A stretch of DNA of 64,000 nt from Serpula lacrymans var. lacrymans S7.9 (GCF_000218685.1 NW_006763305.1:63762-127761), one strand, 5' to 3'; shown: positions 10,576 to 30,903, counted from the stretch's first letter. The notes: a model not told the origin generated them from the letters alone. Numbers and translations are program-made.

Positions 10576-13546
10576 ATGGCCGTGCTCGCTCCTCAAGACT
10601 GGCATCCTCCACGAGATCACACAATGGACCTGCCCTCGACAAACCCAAACCCTTCCGTTCCCCGCCAACGCTCTTCTCCTGTCAACGATCATTCTCCCTC
10701 CCCTTCTCCCACAACCCATCAGCTCCAGCAGCCCTACCCTTATCCTGTCCAGCAGCAGCCACAGGGCGGTTGGACTCCTTCCATCTCCGCCCAGCCTTTT
10801 TACCCGTCTTTCTACCAAAATCAGCATCAGCCCTCTTATCCTGCACACCCCCATCCCCCACATCCACAAGTCTCACAGCAGAATCCGTACTTTGATCCCT
10901 CAGCTAATGCCCAGCTCGCTCAATGGGCATATCAGCAAATGATGTTCAATGCGCAGCAGGCTCATCAGATGCAGCACATTCCTTCTCATCATTCTCCCCT
11001 CGCTCCTCAGCGCAGCCTTAGCTCCTCTGGCCCAAATACCCAACCTGACTACTTTACCCAAAATCAACTATTCAGCCCTTTTCCAAGTGGTACTCCACCT
11101 CCCCATCAGAACCATCTTCCAAACTCTTACAACGGCGTACAGCGCTCTGCTTCCTCTGACCATGCTGCACAGACTCAGTACAACGGCTTCCATCCGTATC
11201 GTCGCCCAACAAATCGTCCTGCTCACACCCCAGAGGCTGAATGGCGATCAGGGTCTCAACAGCCGCTAGGCCCCTTCCAACCTCCCTACGCACGTGGAGA
11301 CGCTTCTGCTTCCTCCTCATCCATCAATTCAAGTTCTAGCAACGGCGCTGGTTCGCGCCAAAGGACAAGCAGCATCCAGGGCTCCTCCACCGGCCGTCCC
11401 GACGGCTCTAGCAGTGCTAACCCTAGTCATTCTGGCAGTGCCGGCAGTGGCCGTTCACGCGCTGGCCCACCTCAGTCCACCTCATCCAGCGATGGCCCTC
11501 GCGCTAGGACTGGCAGTGGTTCTTCCTCGACTAATGGCGCACCATCACGTCCTCACCCACATCATCGAAATCCGTCTTCATCCTCGACCTCAACGTCTTC
11601 GGGTGCACCCAGGCCGTCTGCCTCCACGAACAACTCCGCTAGTACGACATCTTCGCATAACAACCCCGCCGCTCGTCCTGCGCGGCCTTCACCTCTATCG
11701 CAAGGAAACTTCACTGCCGCTGAGAAGCGCATGTCCAGGGACGATAGCGATCTTCCACCCATGCATGAACCCTCCTCAGGCACCTCCATGCGTAGTGGCG
11801 GCCTCAAGGGCCGGTTTCGTCGGGCCCTGTCGCTCAATGCGGCTGCTGCACTGGAAGAGGAAACTGACAAGGATGATATCTCAATCAAGGCTAGCTCTTC
11901 CCGTAAGGTACATCCGATTAACAAAGATGGAGCGAAAATTGGCTCGAGCGGTGGCGCCGTCTCTGATGGCGCAGACACCGTAGATGCTGCATCGACCACA
12001 GCACCAGTCAAGAAAAAATCCCGCGCTGCCTCCTTGTTCAACTCTCGTCTTAATGCTTCCACCGATAACATTTCTCTTTCCTCTACCGTTTCCTCTGCAT
12101 CTGTCATGATCCGTAAACTCGGATCCATAGGCAAACTTGCAAGACGCAATTCGCTTGCTGGGATAACATCCTTGTTCAAAGACAAGAAGGAGAAGGAAGG
12201 AGAACCCAGTGGAAGTAAAAAGAAGAAAAAGAGCGGAAAGGGAGACGTCGTCGAGCCCAGTGTCTCGCATGCCATTGTTGAACTTGACCGGTCAAGTGAT
12301 TGGAGTGGCCCCGAGATGAGCGGCTTGAGTCCTGCCGCCAAATTGGCGAGGCAACATACGCTCAAGAGCAATGCCGAAGCGGCTGCCAAGGCGAAGGCTC
12401 AACAGGAAGCTGCTGCAGCTGCCGCCGCCGCACAGAAACAAGCGCCCCCCAACGGCGCACCGGTTCCTGCGACGTGGGAGAAAAATACTACGACAAGGAG
12501 TGAAGTATCTCCCGTCAAGGCTGGGGGACAGTCGCGAGTGAATGAGGATGGCACCAAGGTGATTGTTGAAGATGATGATTCCGCGAGTGGGGATGATCAT
12601 CATTATCCTCATCAGCTGCCTGAACAAAGCTTCATATCCGATGGATGGGATGATGATGAAACTTGGGGTCAGGAGGAAGAAGAGGAAGACGTGACTATCC
12701 GAGTGGGCTTGGAGAAGACTGGCCTTGGTGACGACGACGACGAAAATCTCGAATGGGGTGCGAACATTCGACGAAGCGTCGAAAGAACGAAGGTACCCGC
12801 AAAGGGCATTCTCAAAGGTGAGTTATTCGATATTCTTGTAGAGCAGCCTTTCGTGTCTTACATCTATTCTAGGTGCTGAGAAGTACGATCAGCAAACGTA
12901 CCTCACTGACCAGTCTAACAACCCTGCTTACAACAACCGCGTACGATCCAACTCGTATACCACGCATACCGGGCAGCCATCAGAGCTGGGTCCTCTTGCC
13001 CGTATACCCTCTCCTGATCCGGACCATATAGATGGCCTTCACAGACATCCTTCCCATTCTTCATCCCATTCCAATTCAGGAGGCATAAAAGCCTCACTTC
13101 TTCCTCCCCTTGAGCTGGGTTCATCCAGCATCCTTGGCGTAGATTCGCCCAAGGAAAGCGATTCAGGACGATCATCACCTCATCCACCAGAAAGAAGCAT
13201 GTTCAATCACCCGAACTCTTCCGCTCCTGCGTTGTCGACGATCATCTCGTCGCCACCGACTCTCACTCATCGATCAGCAACTACGCCTGCGAAACGTCTG
13301 ACATTTGCCAATAACTTGTCTGTGTACGACACGTTCCCACCGAGCGTTTATGATCGTAGGAGTGAGCCTGCAACGTGGAGTCGCTTGACCCCTGCTTTGG
13401 CTCAGCGGATCAAGGAAGAACTCAATTCATATAAGATGGAGGAGATGGAAGTGCATGCGTCTAGTAGAATGCAGTATGTTCCACGTTTTGTTTTCTCTCT
13501 TCAAGAGCTAATGCTACTTCCCTTCAGCACGCAGTTCTTCATCTGA
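10576..13546 (+). CDS. BNI4: BNI4-like protein phosphatase 1 targeting protein
   Basis: Exons 10576-12817, 12873-13473 and 13528-13546 join to 953 residues. Most of the protein is disordered: Gln/Pro/His-rich at the N-terminus (residues 30-200), Ser/Gly-rich (230-380), then a basic-acidic middle with an Ala-rich helix (about 590-620) and an Asp/Glu stretch (about 695-725). The only conserved part is the last 65 residues: a PP1-docking RVxF-type motif (KRLTF), then NLSVYDTFPPSVYDRR, LTPALAQRIKEELNSYK, EMEVHASSR and a terminal HTQFFI. This matches the C-terminal domain of yeast Bni4, which brings PP1 (Glc7) to the bud neck and links chitin synthase III to septins. Function is inferred from that domain alone. 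The start at 10576 has a good CCATGG context. Confidence 0.75.
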
Positions 13547-14289
13547 TGAACATGTTCTCTCTTTTTCTTTTGTTTTTTCTTACGGTTATCGACGTTTACC
13601 CTTTTAAGGCCAGTTCATTGGCGATTTTTGTCACAATTCCCCTACCTCCTTACACCCATCATTGTTTCTCCTGATCTATAACTCAAGGTTTTTTTCTGCC
13701 CCGCAATACTAAGCAGCGCTGCAAACTTCCCCCCTTTATAAGCGTTCGGAACAAGTATCCACTAGCTTCCAATTCAAGAAAGATATACCCTCACATGTAA
13801 TAGTATTGCGCTATGGTTTTCCTCTGCCATTGACGCTATCTACATATTTGTACGCTGTGTCGTACTCTGCTGATCCCACTCATTTGCAAATATCGCACCA
13901 TCTTGGACGGACTTCTATTCACACAAAAGGGTATCTGCTTATACGACAGCTAACCTCCACGTTTAGTATACTTTCTCTATGCTTCTTTTTTATATATTCC
14001 TGCAAGCGTCCTGTCTTCTCCATCAATTCTTCATTATTTCATGTACCACAATATTAGATTCGTTGAAAAAAAAATGAAATGCATACTTTTGTGCTGTTTC
14101 TTAATCAACTCTCAATGTCAAAGGCAACTAAAAATCATATCTAGCTTGTATAGTAAGGTTGCATTTATTCTACATGATGATGTTTGACAGGAAAGCTAGA
14201 TATATATTTACGCGAGGAAGGCTTGACCGACCAAATAAAAAAAAGGGGCAGATGCGAAATGACATCATACCAAGCGCAAGATAATGGCA
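13547..14289. other. Convergent 3' region between BNI4-like and RPB1
   Basis: 743 bp, AT-rich, with T-runs and A-runs that suit 3' UTRs and polyadenylation of two converging genes. No gene recognised. Confidence 0.45.
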
Positions 14290-20875
<6,586 letters not shown>

Positions 20876-21655
20876 GACTGAAGAAAGATAGACAACGAGT
20901 TGAAAATGAGGTGAACGGTTGAACAGTCAAATTGGTGAAAACAAGGGGAAAAGTCGTGAAAAAAGTGTCCAGATGAGTATTAGGGCGAATTCGTAAGGAT
21001 AATAAGCCTTCAGGTGCTTCTAAACCTGTTTTGAGCAGCTTTTTGAGGACTGATGGGTGCCAGGCCTTGAGACACAAAATGTTATAAAAACCGAGTTTTC
21101 CAAGAGTTCGCGGTCCAAGAATCCACAAGAATCCCGGGACAATAGCCAACAACAGTAAGACCGTCGAATAGTGCTGCCTCAGAGTGCAGAATACACAGAT
21201 AGAGTCGGCCTCAGAGTATCTTGGAGGATAACGAGGTGGTTGTTGAGGACAACCTGTGAATGAGTCGCACGTTGGAACTCCGCCCCAATTGACCCGCGTC
21301 CGGCTCCGCCTACATTGCGTCACAATAGGTGACTTTGTCACGCAGTCAAATTTATTAATAATAATAATAAAACCATTTCTTTCATAACAATATAGAGTAC
21401 TGCTCAAATATTGCTACAACATTCGCATATCATTCCAGAAATCAAAATGTGTTATAATCAGTCTATTTGAATCCTCTGAGCTTGCTGATCTGGTCGCAGA
21501 AACCGATGAGACCTCCTTGTAATAACGGGAATATTTAAGATCGGAGTTTGTATAAGCTTGGTCAGTGGGACTTGTCACAACCAGTGCCGCAGTTTGGTGC
21601 AACTTGCATCGCAGTATATATACACCTCAACGCTCTCTTACGCTGTCTACTAACG
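20876..21655. promoter_or_regulatory. Divergent upstream region of RPB1 and VPS27
   Basis: 780 bp between divergent start codons. It contains an AT-rich simple tract of about six TAA/ATA units at 21353-21370. A minus-strand open frame crosses most of the interval but overlaps the RPB1 start and has no recognisable domain, so I treat it as leader sequence. Confidence 0.45.
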
Positions 21656-24222
21656 ATGGCTTCGATAAGTTCCTGGTTGTGGGGAAGCTCGCAGTTGGAT
21701 GAGGCTGTTGGTAAGTGTGGTCATTTCCTTTCTGCACAATTCTAACCATTCTCATATTTCGTCATCGCGTAGACAAGGCCACCTCAGAACTCATTCCAAC
21801 TGGTTCAGAGGATGTTGCATTAAATCTCGAAATATGTGATCAGATTCGCTCCAAGTCAGTGCCAGCTAAAGACGCCATGCGTGCTCTGAAACGCAGACTA
21901 AATCACAAGAATCCAAACGTGCAGCTTTTGGCTCTGGGTGTATGTACAATTACTTTGTTGCCTCGTTTCAATTTGCATTGACCTGTCCTGGGAATAATAG
22001 CTCGCTGATGTTTGCGTCAAGAATGGCGGCGATCTTTTCTTGAATGAGGTCGCTTCAAGAGAGTTTATAGATAATCTCGTCTCGATACTCAAGGTCCCCG
22101 GTCTCAACCCTCAGGTCAAGAATGAGATCTTGAAAATAATTCAGAATTGGGCTCTTGCCTTTGAAGGGAGGGCTAGTCTTGGCTATGTTGGCCAAGTTTA
22201 CAAATCCCTCAAAACTGAAGGTAGCTATCGCGCTAGTTCTTGTACCACTTTGTCTTTAGTTATTAATACCTTCTCCTTTTTATTTTTTAAAAGGATACGA
22301 TTTCCCACCGAAAGATCTTGCCCTGGCTAATTCAGCGATGGTAGATACCTCGACAGCCCCGGAATGGATTGATTCTGAAGTATGTCTCCGGTGTCGCACC
22401 GCCTTCAGTTTTACGAATCGTAAACACCATTGCCGTAACTGTGGTCAAGTCTTTGACCAGCAGTGTTCGTCTAAGGTTATGCCGTTACCACATTTCGGTA
22501 TAACTCAGTCAGTCAGGGTTTGTGATGGATGTCATTCAAAGCTGACAAAGAAGGTGGAAAAGACGTGAGTATCCTTTGTGTAATTTCTTCGATACTTACG
22601 CCTCATATCTACTTGAGTCACAATGCAGACAGGCCTCACCGCCACTCTGCAAGCATGTATAGTTCTCGTCATAGGAGTGCCCGTGATCTTGCAGATGCTG
22701 AACTTCAACGTGCAATCCAACTTTCTCTGGAAGAGGTCGGCGCCGCACATGGAAATAGAAGGCCAGGCTATGTGCCTGCTCAACCTGCTCCATCATCATG
22801 GCAAGTTTCTGAGCCCCCGCTTGTCGATCGTAACACTCGTCCAGGCCATGACTCTTCCGAGGTAGATGAAGATGACCCGGATCTGAGGGCTGCAATAGAA
22901 GCCAGTCTTCGCGAAGCAAACGCGCCAAAGCCCAGCGCTCCTATCATAGTTCAGCCACCACCTGAACCAGCTCAGCCCTCTTATGGAAATGTAGGGTATT
23001 CTCAATCTTACCCGCCAACAGTAACCCCCACGCCATCCGCCCCCAAATTGCCCAACTATGACTTAGAACCTCTCGAATCAGATGCAATCCTTACGTTCAG
23101 TCAAACTGTAGAACAAGTCCATGCCCAAGGAGGACGGGATATATCAAGGTACCCAGCAGTAAATGAGTTGTACGACAAGGCAAACAGCCTCAGACCTAAA
23201 CTGGCCATGAGTATGGATGATACCGGAAGGAAAGAACGTAAGCTATTCGAAAGCATGCATATTTAGCCTGTAAGGTTTATCTGACATGTGATATAGAATT
23301 GCTCTCTGAAATGCACGACAAGCTTTCTCAGGCGGTCAAACTTTATGATAACCTTCTCAGTGAACAGGTCTCACGCCCAACCTGGACTCGCTCCCCTCAG
23401 GCTACTTCTCCGGGTGCTTTGCAGCCAGTAAATGGTTATCAGACAACTCCTAACGCGTCGTTTTCTCAATGGGTACATACTCAAGCACCTCCGCCGATGT
23501 CCCCGGCATACGTACGGCCAGATGCTGATGCTACTCGTGGTTATGCATCACAGAATCAGATCCAGCCTGTCTACTCTCCCGTTCCTCCGAACCGTTCTGA
23601 TTATCAGCCGCAATACTCTCAACCTAGCCGAAACCATGCTTCCACCTTTGCCGCCAGCTCGTCACAGCAAAACTGGAGCCATCAACCACAGCATAGTGGA
23701 TCTTCGCAGTATAATCAACAAGTTCCCCAGAAGCCCACATCTCCAATACCGAATCAACCATCACAAACGCCGCAGTACACTGGATCGCAATCTTCTGTTC
23801 CTTATCACGTCTTGTCAGCTCCCGCCCCTCCTCAACTTCCAGCGCAATCGCCGCAGCCAGTCTCGGCGACAGTCGGTTTGGCGCCTCAGCCATCAGCCCC
23901 AGTGCGTCAAACCCCAGTGCCCGTTTCCGCAGAGCCAACTCCCTATCCCATGCATGCTCTTTCACGGCACAATACCGTAGCACATTCTGTCACGACTGTG
24001 TCATCACCTCCTCCTTCTGCAAATGCTTTCCTGGCGCGCTCTAGTACAGTCTCGCATGCTCCCAGGTACCAGCCACGCCGAGAACAGCCTCCCCCCGCTC
24101 CCCTGCCCCAATTTCCTGTCGCTCCTACAAATGCCCCCCAGTCCTTCGATATATATGCTCTTTCTCCGCCCTCTGGTATAGCGTCTCCAGAGAGAAGGGA
24201 AGAGCTGCTCATCGACCTTTAA
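21656..24222 (+). CDS. VPS27: VPS27/Hrs, ESCRT-0 ubiquitin receptor
   Basis: Endosomal protein that binds PI3P and ubiquitinated cargo and starts ESCRT sorting into multivesicular bodies. Exons 21656-21710, 21773-21939, 22001-22220, 22294-22564, 22618-23237 and 23297-24222 give 752 residues. Domains in order: VHS (about 1-145, [11 protein letters not shown], then WALAFEG); FYVE zinc finger (about 165-230) with the signature [12 protein letters not shown] and paired Cys; two ubiquitin-interacting motifs ([14 protein letters not shown] and [15 protein letters not shown]); a helical Hse1-binding core (about 380-450); a Pro/Gln-rich tail; and a terminal clathrin box (ELLIDL). The fourth intron acceptor (22617) was chosen by frame. 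It faces VPS35 tail to tail. Confidence 0.94.
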
Positions 24223-24571
24223 TTTGTGGGATGTGTTTTGTCTAATATCATGTAGTTCATCCCGACGGGGGGTTATCGTTATGTGTTAGTATCAGATAGT
24301 CAATGATAACTCTAGATTTAGTTTACTTTTACTTCAGTGAATGTGTCTGAAACTCTGAAGTTTCAGGTAGGTACCGTGTTGGTAAAATCATGTCCGTTAA
24401 AGTCACCAAAGGGTCTTAAACAGATAATCCCACCAAATGAATAAGTGAGGGTATTATATACAAGAATTACTATGCATGCCAGACACGTACGGAGCGAGAA
24501 TACATAAGTGGGGCGAACAATACACCAGTTAGTGAATCAATCTGTACGTAAAAACTGCTACACGACCATCA
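24223..24571. other. Convergent 3' region between VPS27 and VPS35
   Basis: 349 bp, AT-rich, no gene recognised. Confidence 0.4.
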
Positions 24572-27500
24572 TCACCGCCCGATACCCATCTTGAGGAGTG
24601 CACCTACAACATCAACGTTGTCCCATCGAGCTTCGTTCGAATTCTTCTTGGTCTGGATATAGTATAGCGTATTCCGGAAGTGTCGCGTTATCATCTCAGG
24701 TGTCTGCACGCCCTCGATCAACCCTGGAGGTGCACGCTGAGACGGATGGACATCCGGCGAGGAGATGTTATCGATACTGGAGGTTATTAGTTCGACAAGG
24801 CTGTTAACAAATTTAGGAGCCACCTGAAAGAGAGAATGAGTGAGCGTGCCAAACCATGTGACACAAAAAATGCACGTACAGCAGGAGCTCCACGATCAAG
24901 GTAATACAGATATTGATCGAGTGTGTCACAGTACAGCTGGATTGTTACAATCTCTTCGATAGCGGAGTTCGCAATTCGTAGCGACTTCTGCAAACACTCG
25001 AGCACGCGTTTGCTATCTTGATGGGGATACTAGTGACATGGAAGTGATGAGCATGATGTCCTCGAATGAAGCCATGTATGATTAACTCACAGCCTTGGCA
25101 CTATCACCTTCCTCCTTCGACATCGGTTTCTCCGCTTCTTTCGGGCTATCCTCCTCGATTATTGCTTCCTGCCACCAAAGATGACTTGCCAAATGAACAG
25201 CAGTAGCCTGGTGAGGTTTCTTGAGCAATTTCGCGCCATGTAATGCGGCTTTGGTAATCAAGGTGTCATAGTTATCCACCCCAAATACCCGCGCACCCTG
25301 AAGCGTGCCAATGATGAGAGTTATAGCTTGTAGTTGGGCACGGCTCTCCGAGATGCTGTCTTCATATACCGTGAAGGCTTGCACATACAGATCGTAAGTG
25401 AGATCTTCAAACCCACACTCGTCTGAGATCTGAGCTGCAAGGAGGAAGAGGCGAAGCGCAATGGAAGGGGCTTCAACTTGGGTAGAGAGTATAGAAATTA
25501 ATTGCCGGACAAATTTGATAATTGCTGATACTTTCGTCTCCCAGTCGTCTTCCTGTGATATGCAGATTCAAGATACACGAACCCGGTACGATAGTAAAAA
25601 CACCTACTAAATGTTCACGTTGCTTATAACGCCTACACAGCTTGATACTTGATGTAATGAGGGCGGGGAATGTATACCGCATTCGTTCACCTCCTGCTTC
25701 GAAATGTTTGCGGGCCATTTGAAGTAGCTGCGAGAGGAAATGTCACCCAAAATACTGAAAACTAACGTGAATGACTCGTACCTCAAACTGAACATCTAGC
25801 GACTCTGCTCTGAATAGATGCACCATACGTGCAACCCACCCCTGTTCCTCCGCCAGATCCTCCCTTTCCAGATGATAGGGTCCCTGTCTGCGCGTCTCCT
25901 TCGCGCCTCCGCTTAAACTTGCCGCTGCGGAGCCAGCAGCTGAATCTGACTGGTCTTTAATAAGAACATGACATAGCTCCAGTACCCCGTTGACGTCTTC
26001 GGGTGCTTCGATAATGGTCTCATTTTTGAGAACCGAAGAGATAATAGAATGTGCTATCGAGCGGCGAGTCGAGAAAAGTTGTTGCGTAAGGAGAGGCACA
26101 TATCTTGGTATGGCAAGTAGGGTAAGGACAGACTGGTAAGAGTTGATGGGCGCAACGAGTAAAGCGGCGAGATTACTTGTTGTTTGTGGGGCGTGGAGGT
26201 CCGGACTATACACCAGCTGAGATTACACATGCGACTTAATATACAAAAATGAACTACGGACCTTTCTCCGAACTCTTTAATTTTATCGTGCGCGAAGTTG
26301 AGCACTTGATCCACATATTCAAGTCTATCTGGATAACAGCTCAGAGATAAGTTGGTAAGTGACACCAACAGCGCTGTGATATCTTGTATTGAGAGGTCAG
26401 GTCGGGCCTTTCAAATAAGCATTAGCAGACTATTACGTTACACGCGGAGGCACAAGAAATTTTTTACCTTGATTAGCTCGACTACCTGAGTCCAGAACAC
26501 CTCAAATAGTTGTACATTTTCTGGGACACCTCGGAATTTCTTTACAGGCAAAGCTTCCTTCTCTTTCCCCTTCTCTGTCATATCCTCTGACGTCCCATTT
26601 GTCCCGTTCATGCTTAGTGCGGACATTTGTTTCTCCGTAGCAACTACTGGGCTGTGTGGTGCGCCCCATGCATCCCCGTCATGGGTAACATCAGCGACTA
26701 CTGCGTTACCACTTTCCCGCGCACGCAGCTTTTGTGTCTTGACTTTCTCAGCAAGCCGCTTAGCCGCGGCCTCCTCCTGTTGCTTTGTTTCATCGGGATC
26801 TTCGTTCTCGGCTTCGCGAGCTGCATAGGCAGCAAGTCGATCTATAAGCGCAATGACGATCTGTTTGATATTAACTTTGGAGTGTAATTGAGCCGTGGCG
26901 GAAAGGAATGGGCCGAGTGTGTGGAGGTGAAATTCGTCCGTAAAGACCTGTGACGGTTGCGACATTTAGTAAAATCACACGACGGTGTTAAACAGCACCG
27001 CACCTGAATAACGACTTCCATAAGATACTCCTGTGCTATCACGTCCTTACAATTGACAACTTGTTCCAGAATGCTGGGAAGGATCAACTGCTGGTACATA
27101 TCTAGGTCTACTCCATCCAGCTGGCTAAGGCGGACGAGGTTTGTCCCGACGAGGATACGCAGCTCCTTCCTCTCCAATTCCCGCTTTTCGCGGTCGCGTG
27201 AGTGACCTTGATGTTGAAGACGAACCCAAAGTTTGTTCATCTCAACAAAGTTGGTGAGAACAAAATTGATAGAGTCCTGGAGGTTGCCGGCAGGTCTGTG
27301 ATGCAAAATCAGCTGTATGACTGAGATATGTGCACAGCAATGTGTATATATACCCGTTGTCTGTACCGATGGGAAGATGGTCTCTTGTCTGCCCGCTAAG
27401 GTAGTGCCTCAAAAAGAGACCACGAATGGGATGAAGAATTCCACGCGACATTTCCATCATATCCTTCATTATTTCCTTGACGGGTGCCTCCGGAATAGAC

Positions 27501-27982
27501 ATGTAGACGGAACCGACGGTGATCATGAGATAGAGACGGGGTATGATGTTTCCGGCGTACTGGACCAGTTCGTACAGGTCTGCGAGGTGATGTCGGGATT
27601 GTGTGTGAGCATCATAGAGGTAATTGGAAAGATGACGAAGAGCATCAAAAACTGCCATATCTACGCGCCCAAGTGAAACTCAAGAGATTGAAACTCGGAG
27701 AGAGAAAGAAGGGCGTACAGAGTTCATAATACTGTTTGGGTGACAACGAAGAGGTGCGCAATTCTGCAAGCATGAGACTTGCGCTCTTCAATGCGTCCAT
27801 AATGTCGTCGCTGTCCTGATGACACGGGACGGGAGCCAGCATTAGAGAGTGCACGGGGGTATCTGCAGTGCTGCGGTGTAGCTCACCAAGTGTCTCTTCA
27901 TTTGCTGGACCTGTATCTTGACGGTATTAAGGGCTTCGCTGATGAGCTTGCCCTCCTCAACGACGGGGACGATGGTGGCCAT
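24572..27982 (-). CDS. VPS35: VPS35, core subunit of the retromer
   Basis: Alpha-solenoid scaffold of the retromer, which returns receptors from endosomes to the Golgi. The product, read through about a dozen short introns, is roughly 940 residues, close to yeast Vps35. The start ([18 protein letters not shown]) is at 27982 and the stop follows KMGIGR. The N-terminal region carries the diagnostic PRLYLM motif that contacts Vps26, in [18 protein letters not shown]. The C-terminal half shows the Vps29-binding helical repeats (for example [15 protein letters not shown] and [12 protein letters not shown]). A charged Lys/Glu-rich insertion with a Ser/Thr-rich segment lies at about residues 315-390 and is not conserved in the family. 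I did not fix every exon edge. Downstream is convergent VPS27, another endosomal sorting gene. Confidence 0.92.
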
Positions 27983-29813
27983 CGTGTCCAGCGGTGGGGG
28001 CTTGAGCGAGGAAGGCAGGATTTAGAGCTGCAGGATATTCCCTAGCGTTACTGAGCACGATACCCTCTGCCTGCGTCACGCTCATTCCAATTTACTGTTT
28101 GGCGTTGTGTTTGGATCCTAGATTAGGGTTGGACTACCCGGCCGCGGTGTTGAAAGAGTTACCGACCACTCTCAAGTATATTGACTGCAACCATCTATGA
28201 CCTTTCGCAGCTGTGTCCCTCTGTCAACAGTTAAGACAATCAGCACACAGCATTAGCTTGCATCAATCCACATTCATTGAGCCTGACAGACCTCGTGAGC
28301 TTTGACATTTGACAACGGGTCAATATTCCACTATCGATGCTTCCTCCAGGCCCGGGGACATCACTTTTCGCCATACTTTGCCTTCATGCAAATTGCACGT
28401 CGCATGCATGCACTGCACAGCAGAACTCCTCGGCTGTTTCACCTTTTCAACTTTGCACATCCATTTGTAAGCCTCCGTCCCACAGTTTTATCGGCAAGAG
28501 TCACTCCTTCACCCGTTGCCAACCCAGCCGGACATCAGTCCAAACCTCGGTCTTCACTCAGCTTGTTGCCACACACCTGCACCTCCTTTTGCACCTTGGC
28601 TCCCTCTAATTTACGTTTCCGTTCAATGTACACACGCCAATTCTCCCAGCCTCAGTGCCACTGATATTACCCTTTCTGACAATGGTTATGGACGTCAAAC
28701 AAAAATGATAGTGGTAACTTGATCTCCATTTATTTATATATAAATCCACAGGTTTGCCCGAACCGTCTCTCGTGGATGCCGGCCCCAAGGCGTGCAGCCT
28801 CCCCTTGTTCGAAACTCAATGGTATTGTTCGGACCTTATGAATCACCAGATTTCGTCAAGATATAGCCTTGGCAGATTAGTTGGTACGTGTAGTATGCAG
28901 GATTGTTCAAATCAAGCCCGCTTGTTTCAGCAGACTATATAAACGCCTGTCTGTTGATGTCTGCTTCTCTAAGGATCCCCCGTCACTGTAATCACTACTT
29001 TACTTGTATATAATGTACCTCCCCGCCTTTCCCCTCGGGACGCACTCCTCTGAACACTCACCAATACACTGGGACAATCCCCCTGTCTCCTATTGCAGTC
29101 AGAAGCTCTTCTCAACCAGCTACGGTACATCGACCAGCATCAAAGTAGACTGTGGACAAAGCAATTGTCCAACGTCAAGTAACTACAGCCCTCGGCCCTC
29201 AAAGTAAACTCTAGTACGTCCCTCGTCCACGACGAATATATTGGTGAGATTTACAATGCATACGCAGCATCTTTGTTATTCCATCAAACCGTTACCTATC
29301 ATTGGGGCAAGTGTCCCATCCCTTTCATCTATTTATTCTCAACGTCTCGGCGGCCTATAGCTGGTTAATCATACCTCCGTATTCGTTGGTTGATGAACGA
29401 TGATCTTTCACAATTCACACACATACACACTCATCATGATGTTTCCCCATTCAATTGCCCGTATGTGTAGTCTTATCTGCCATTCTCGATTTCGTTTGAT
29501 CATCTTCCAGTATACGGTCTGTCTCGTAGTCATTGCCTTCCCCCTGGATTGTCACTCGATGTATATGTATCATAGATAACTTTTGAACCCAACTTGGACT
29601 CTGAACTTGATCTCCTTTAGACCTTGGATGAAAAAGGAAGTTGACGTAGTTCGAGTCTGGTACTATGATCTGAGACCGGCACAGGTATTATAATAATAGC
29701 TATCAGCGTGCTCGCAAGCTTTTGGACATCATCATTCACCGCATCATTTGATTTTGGATCCACATCATTGATTTGATTGTGCGCACATTATAGAACATGC
29801 AGAGATGAAAAAA
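27983..29813. other. 1.8-kb intergenic region, VPS35 promoter and BCP1 3' flank
   Basis: The longest stretch without a recognised gene in the housekeeping part. Short plus-strand open frames (28302-28722, 29004-29207) have no domain and no coherent splice chain that I could build. It could hold a non-coding transcript or a small lineage-specific gene. Confidence 0.4.
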
Positions 29814-30903
29814 TCAGCCAGGCACTTTGTAAACATTGGCCAAAGTATCCACCAATTCCTGTAGACGACTAGCGGGTACGAGCATCATCCGACCGCCAGT
29901 ATCTAAACCAAACGATTCTTTCTCCCTCGGCTGTGAGTTTGTGAAAGCATAGTCCACACTGTGGGAAGCCATCTGGATTTAATTAAGAGCAGCAGCGATT
30001 GATACGGGGTTAGTAAGAGAAAGATGAGAGTTCGGGTATCAGCCAAGAACGCACCATTTGTATATACTCGTCTTCTGGATGGAACGAATACACTCCATTG
30101 GATGGGGCGGACGCGGTTGTGATCGGTTTTTGCCGTTTGGAGGTATGGCTTGCTGTTTGCATTGCCTCCTCTTCTTCAGGAGAAAGTTTATAGATCCGTG
30201 TGATGAACAGGAAATGTGAAAAGTTGAACGGTTCGTTCTATACTCCAATGATGAGCCATGGAAAGCGTCAAAATGTGTGATGTAAACCTACGTCCTCAAC
30301 GGCCCACTTCATTTCATCAACAAGCATACGATACATCGGGGGAGCGACTTGTACAGGCATATTGATCAGGCGCTCAGATAGCACAAGACCAACGTGGTTC
30401 GGTGAGTTTAGGGCATCAGGACCAAGTAAACTAAGAAGAGCTGCTTGAAGTGGGGGAGTGGGCGATGACTTGAGCATCGCATATTCAATAAGGGCCTTGA
30501 TGGAAGGGTGATTCTGGATAATAGATAAGACTCATCGATGTCTTGTTGAGAAAAGAGAATAAAGACAAACTTGGTGTGTGTGCATATTGAGGATCGTCAG
30601 GAAAGCGTAGGGATCGCTCTCGATTCCATCTGTTTTGACGGTTGTACCGAGTAGTGGCTGGGAGAGGACGAGTTCTGTTAAATCATGTAGATGGAACAGA
30701 TCTGCATCAGCCTGCAGCAGTTGACCGAGCAGCCTTTTGAGAGCATGATAATCAAGCTTGGGATTGGGGTCGAAAAACTCAAAGTCGACATCAACGAGAC
30801 TCTACTGAGTTGCTGGTAAGCAAAGACTGGGAGAAAGACAAGAAAAACATACGACGTCGCTATCGTCGTCGTCCACGCTCGCGGCTTGCTTTCTTTTTGA
30901 CAT
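29814..30903 (-). CDS. BCP1: BCP1/BCCIP-family nuclear chaperone
   Basis: Member of the BCCIP family (PF13862); yeast Bcp1 is a nuclear chaperone for ribosomal protein uL14 (Rpl23) and takes part in nuclear export. Four or more exons on the minus strand give about 280 residues. The start MSKRKQAASVDDDSDV leads to the conserved VDFEFFDPNPKLDYHALKRL; then LADLFHLHDL-type sequence and GTTVKTDGIESDPYAFLTIL, which are family hallmarks; the C-terminus contains MMASHSVDYAFTNS and GGRMMLVPASRL. The basic KRK at the start and the acidic DDDSD run suit a nuclear protein. It is divergent from PUT1 with 245 bp between the starts. Confidence 0.88.

Noticed and set aside
10174..10942. Overlapping plus-strand open frames rich in Ser, Leu and Pro
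   Set aside because: They come from the CT-rich tract, which has few stops in any frame, and overlap the real BNI4-like start.
28302..28722. Plus-strand frames upstream of VPS35
   Set aside because: Low-complexity Ser/His/Pro composition, no domain, no consistent splice chain.
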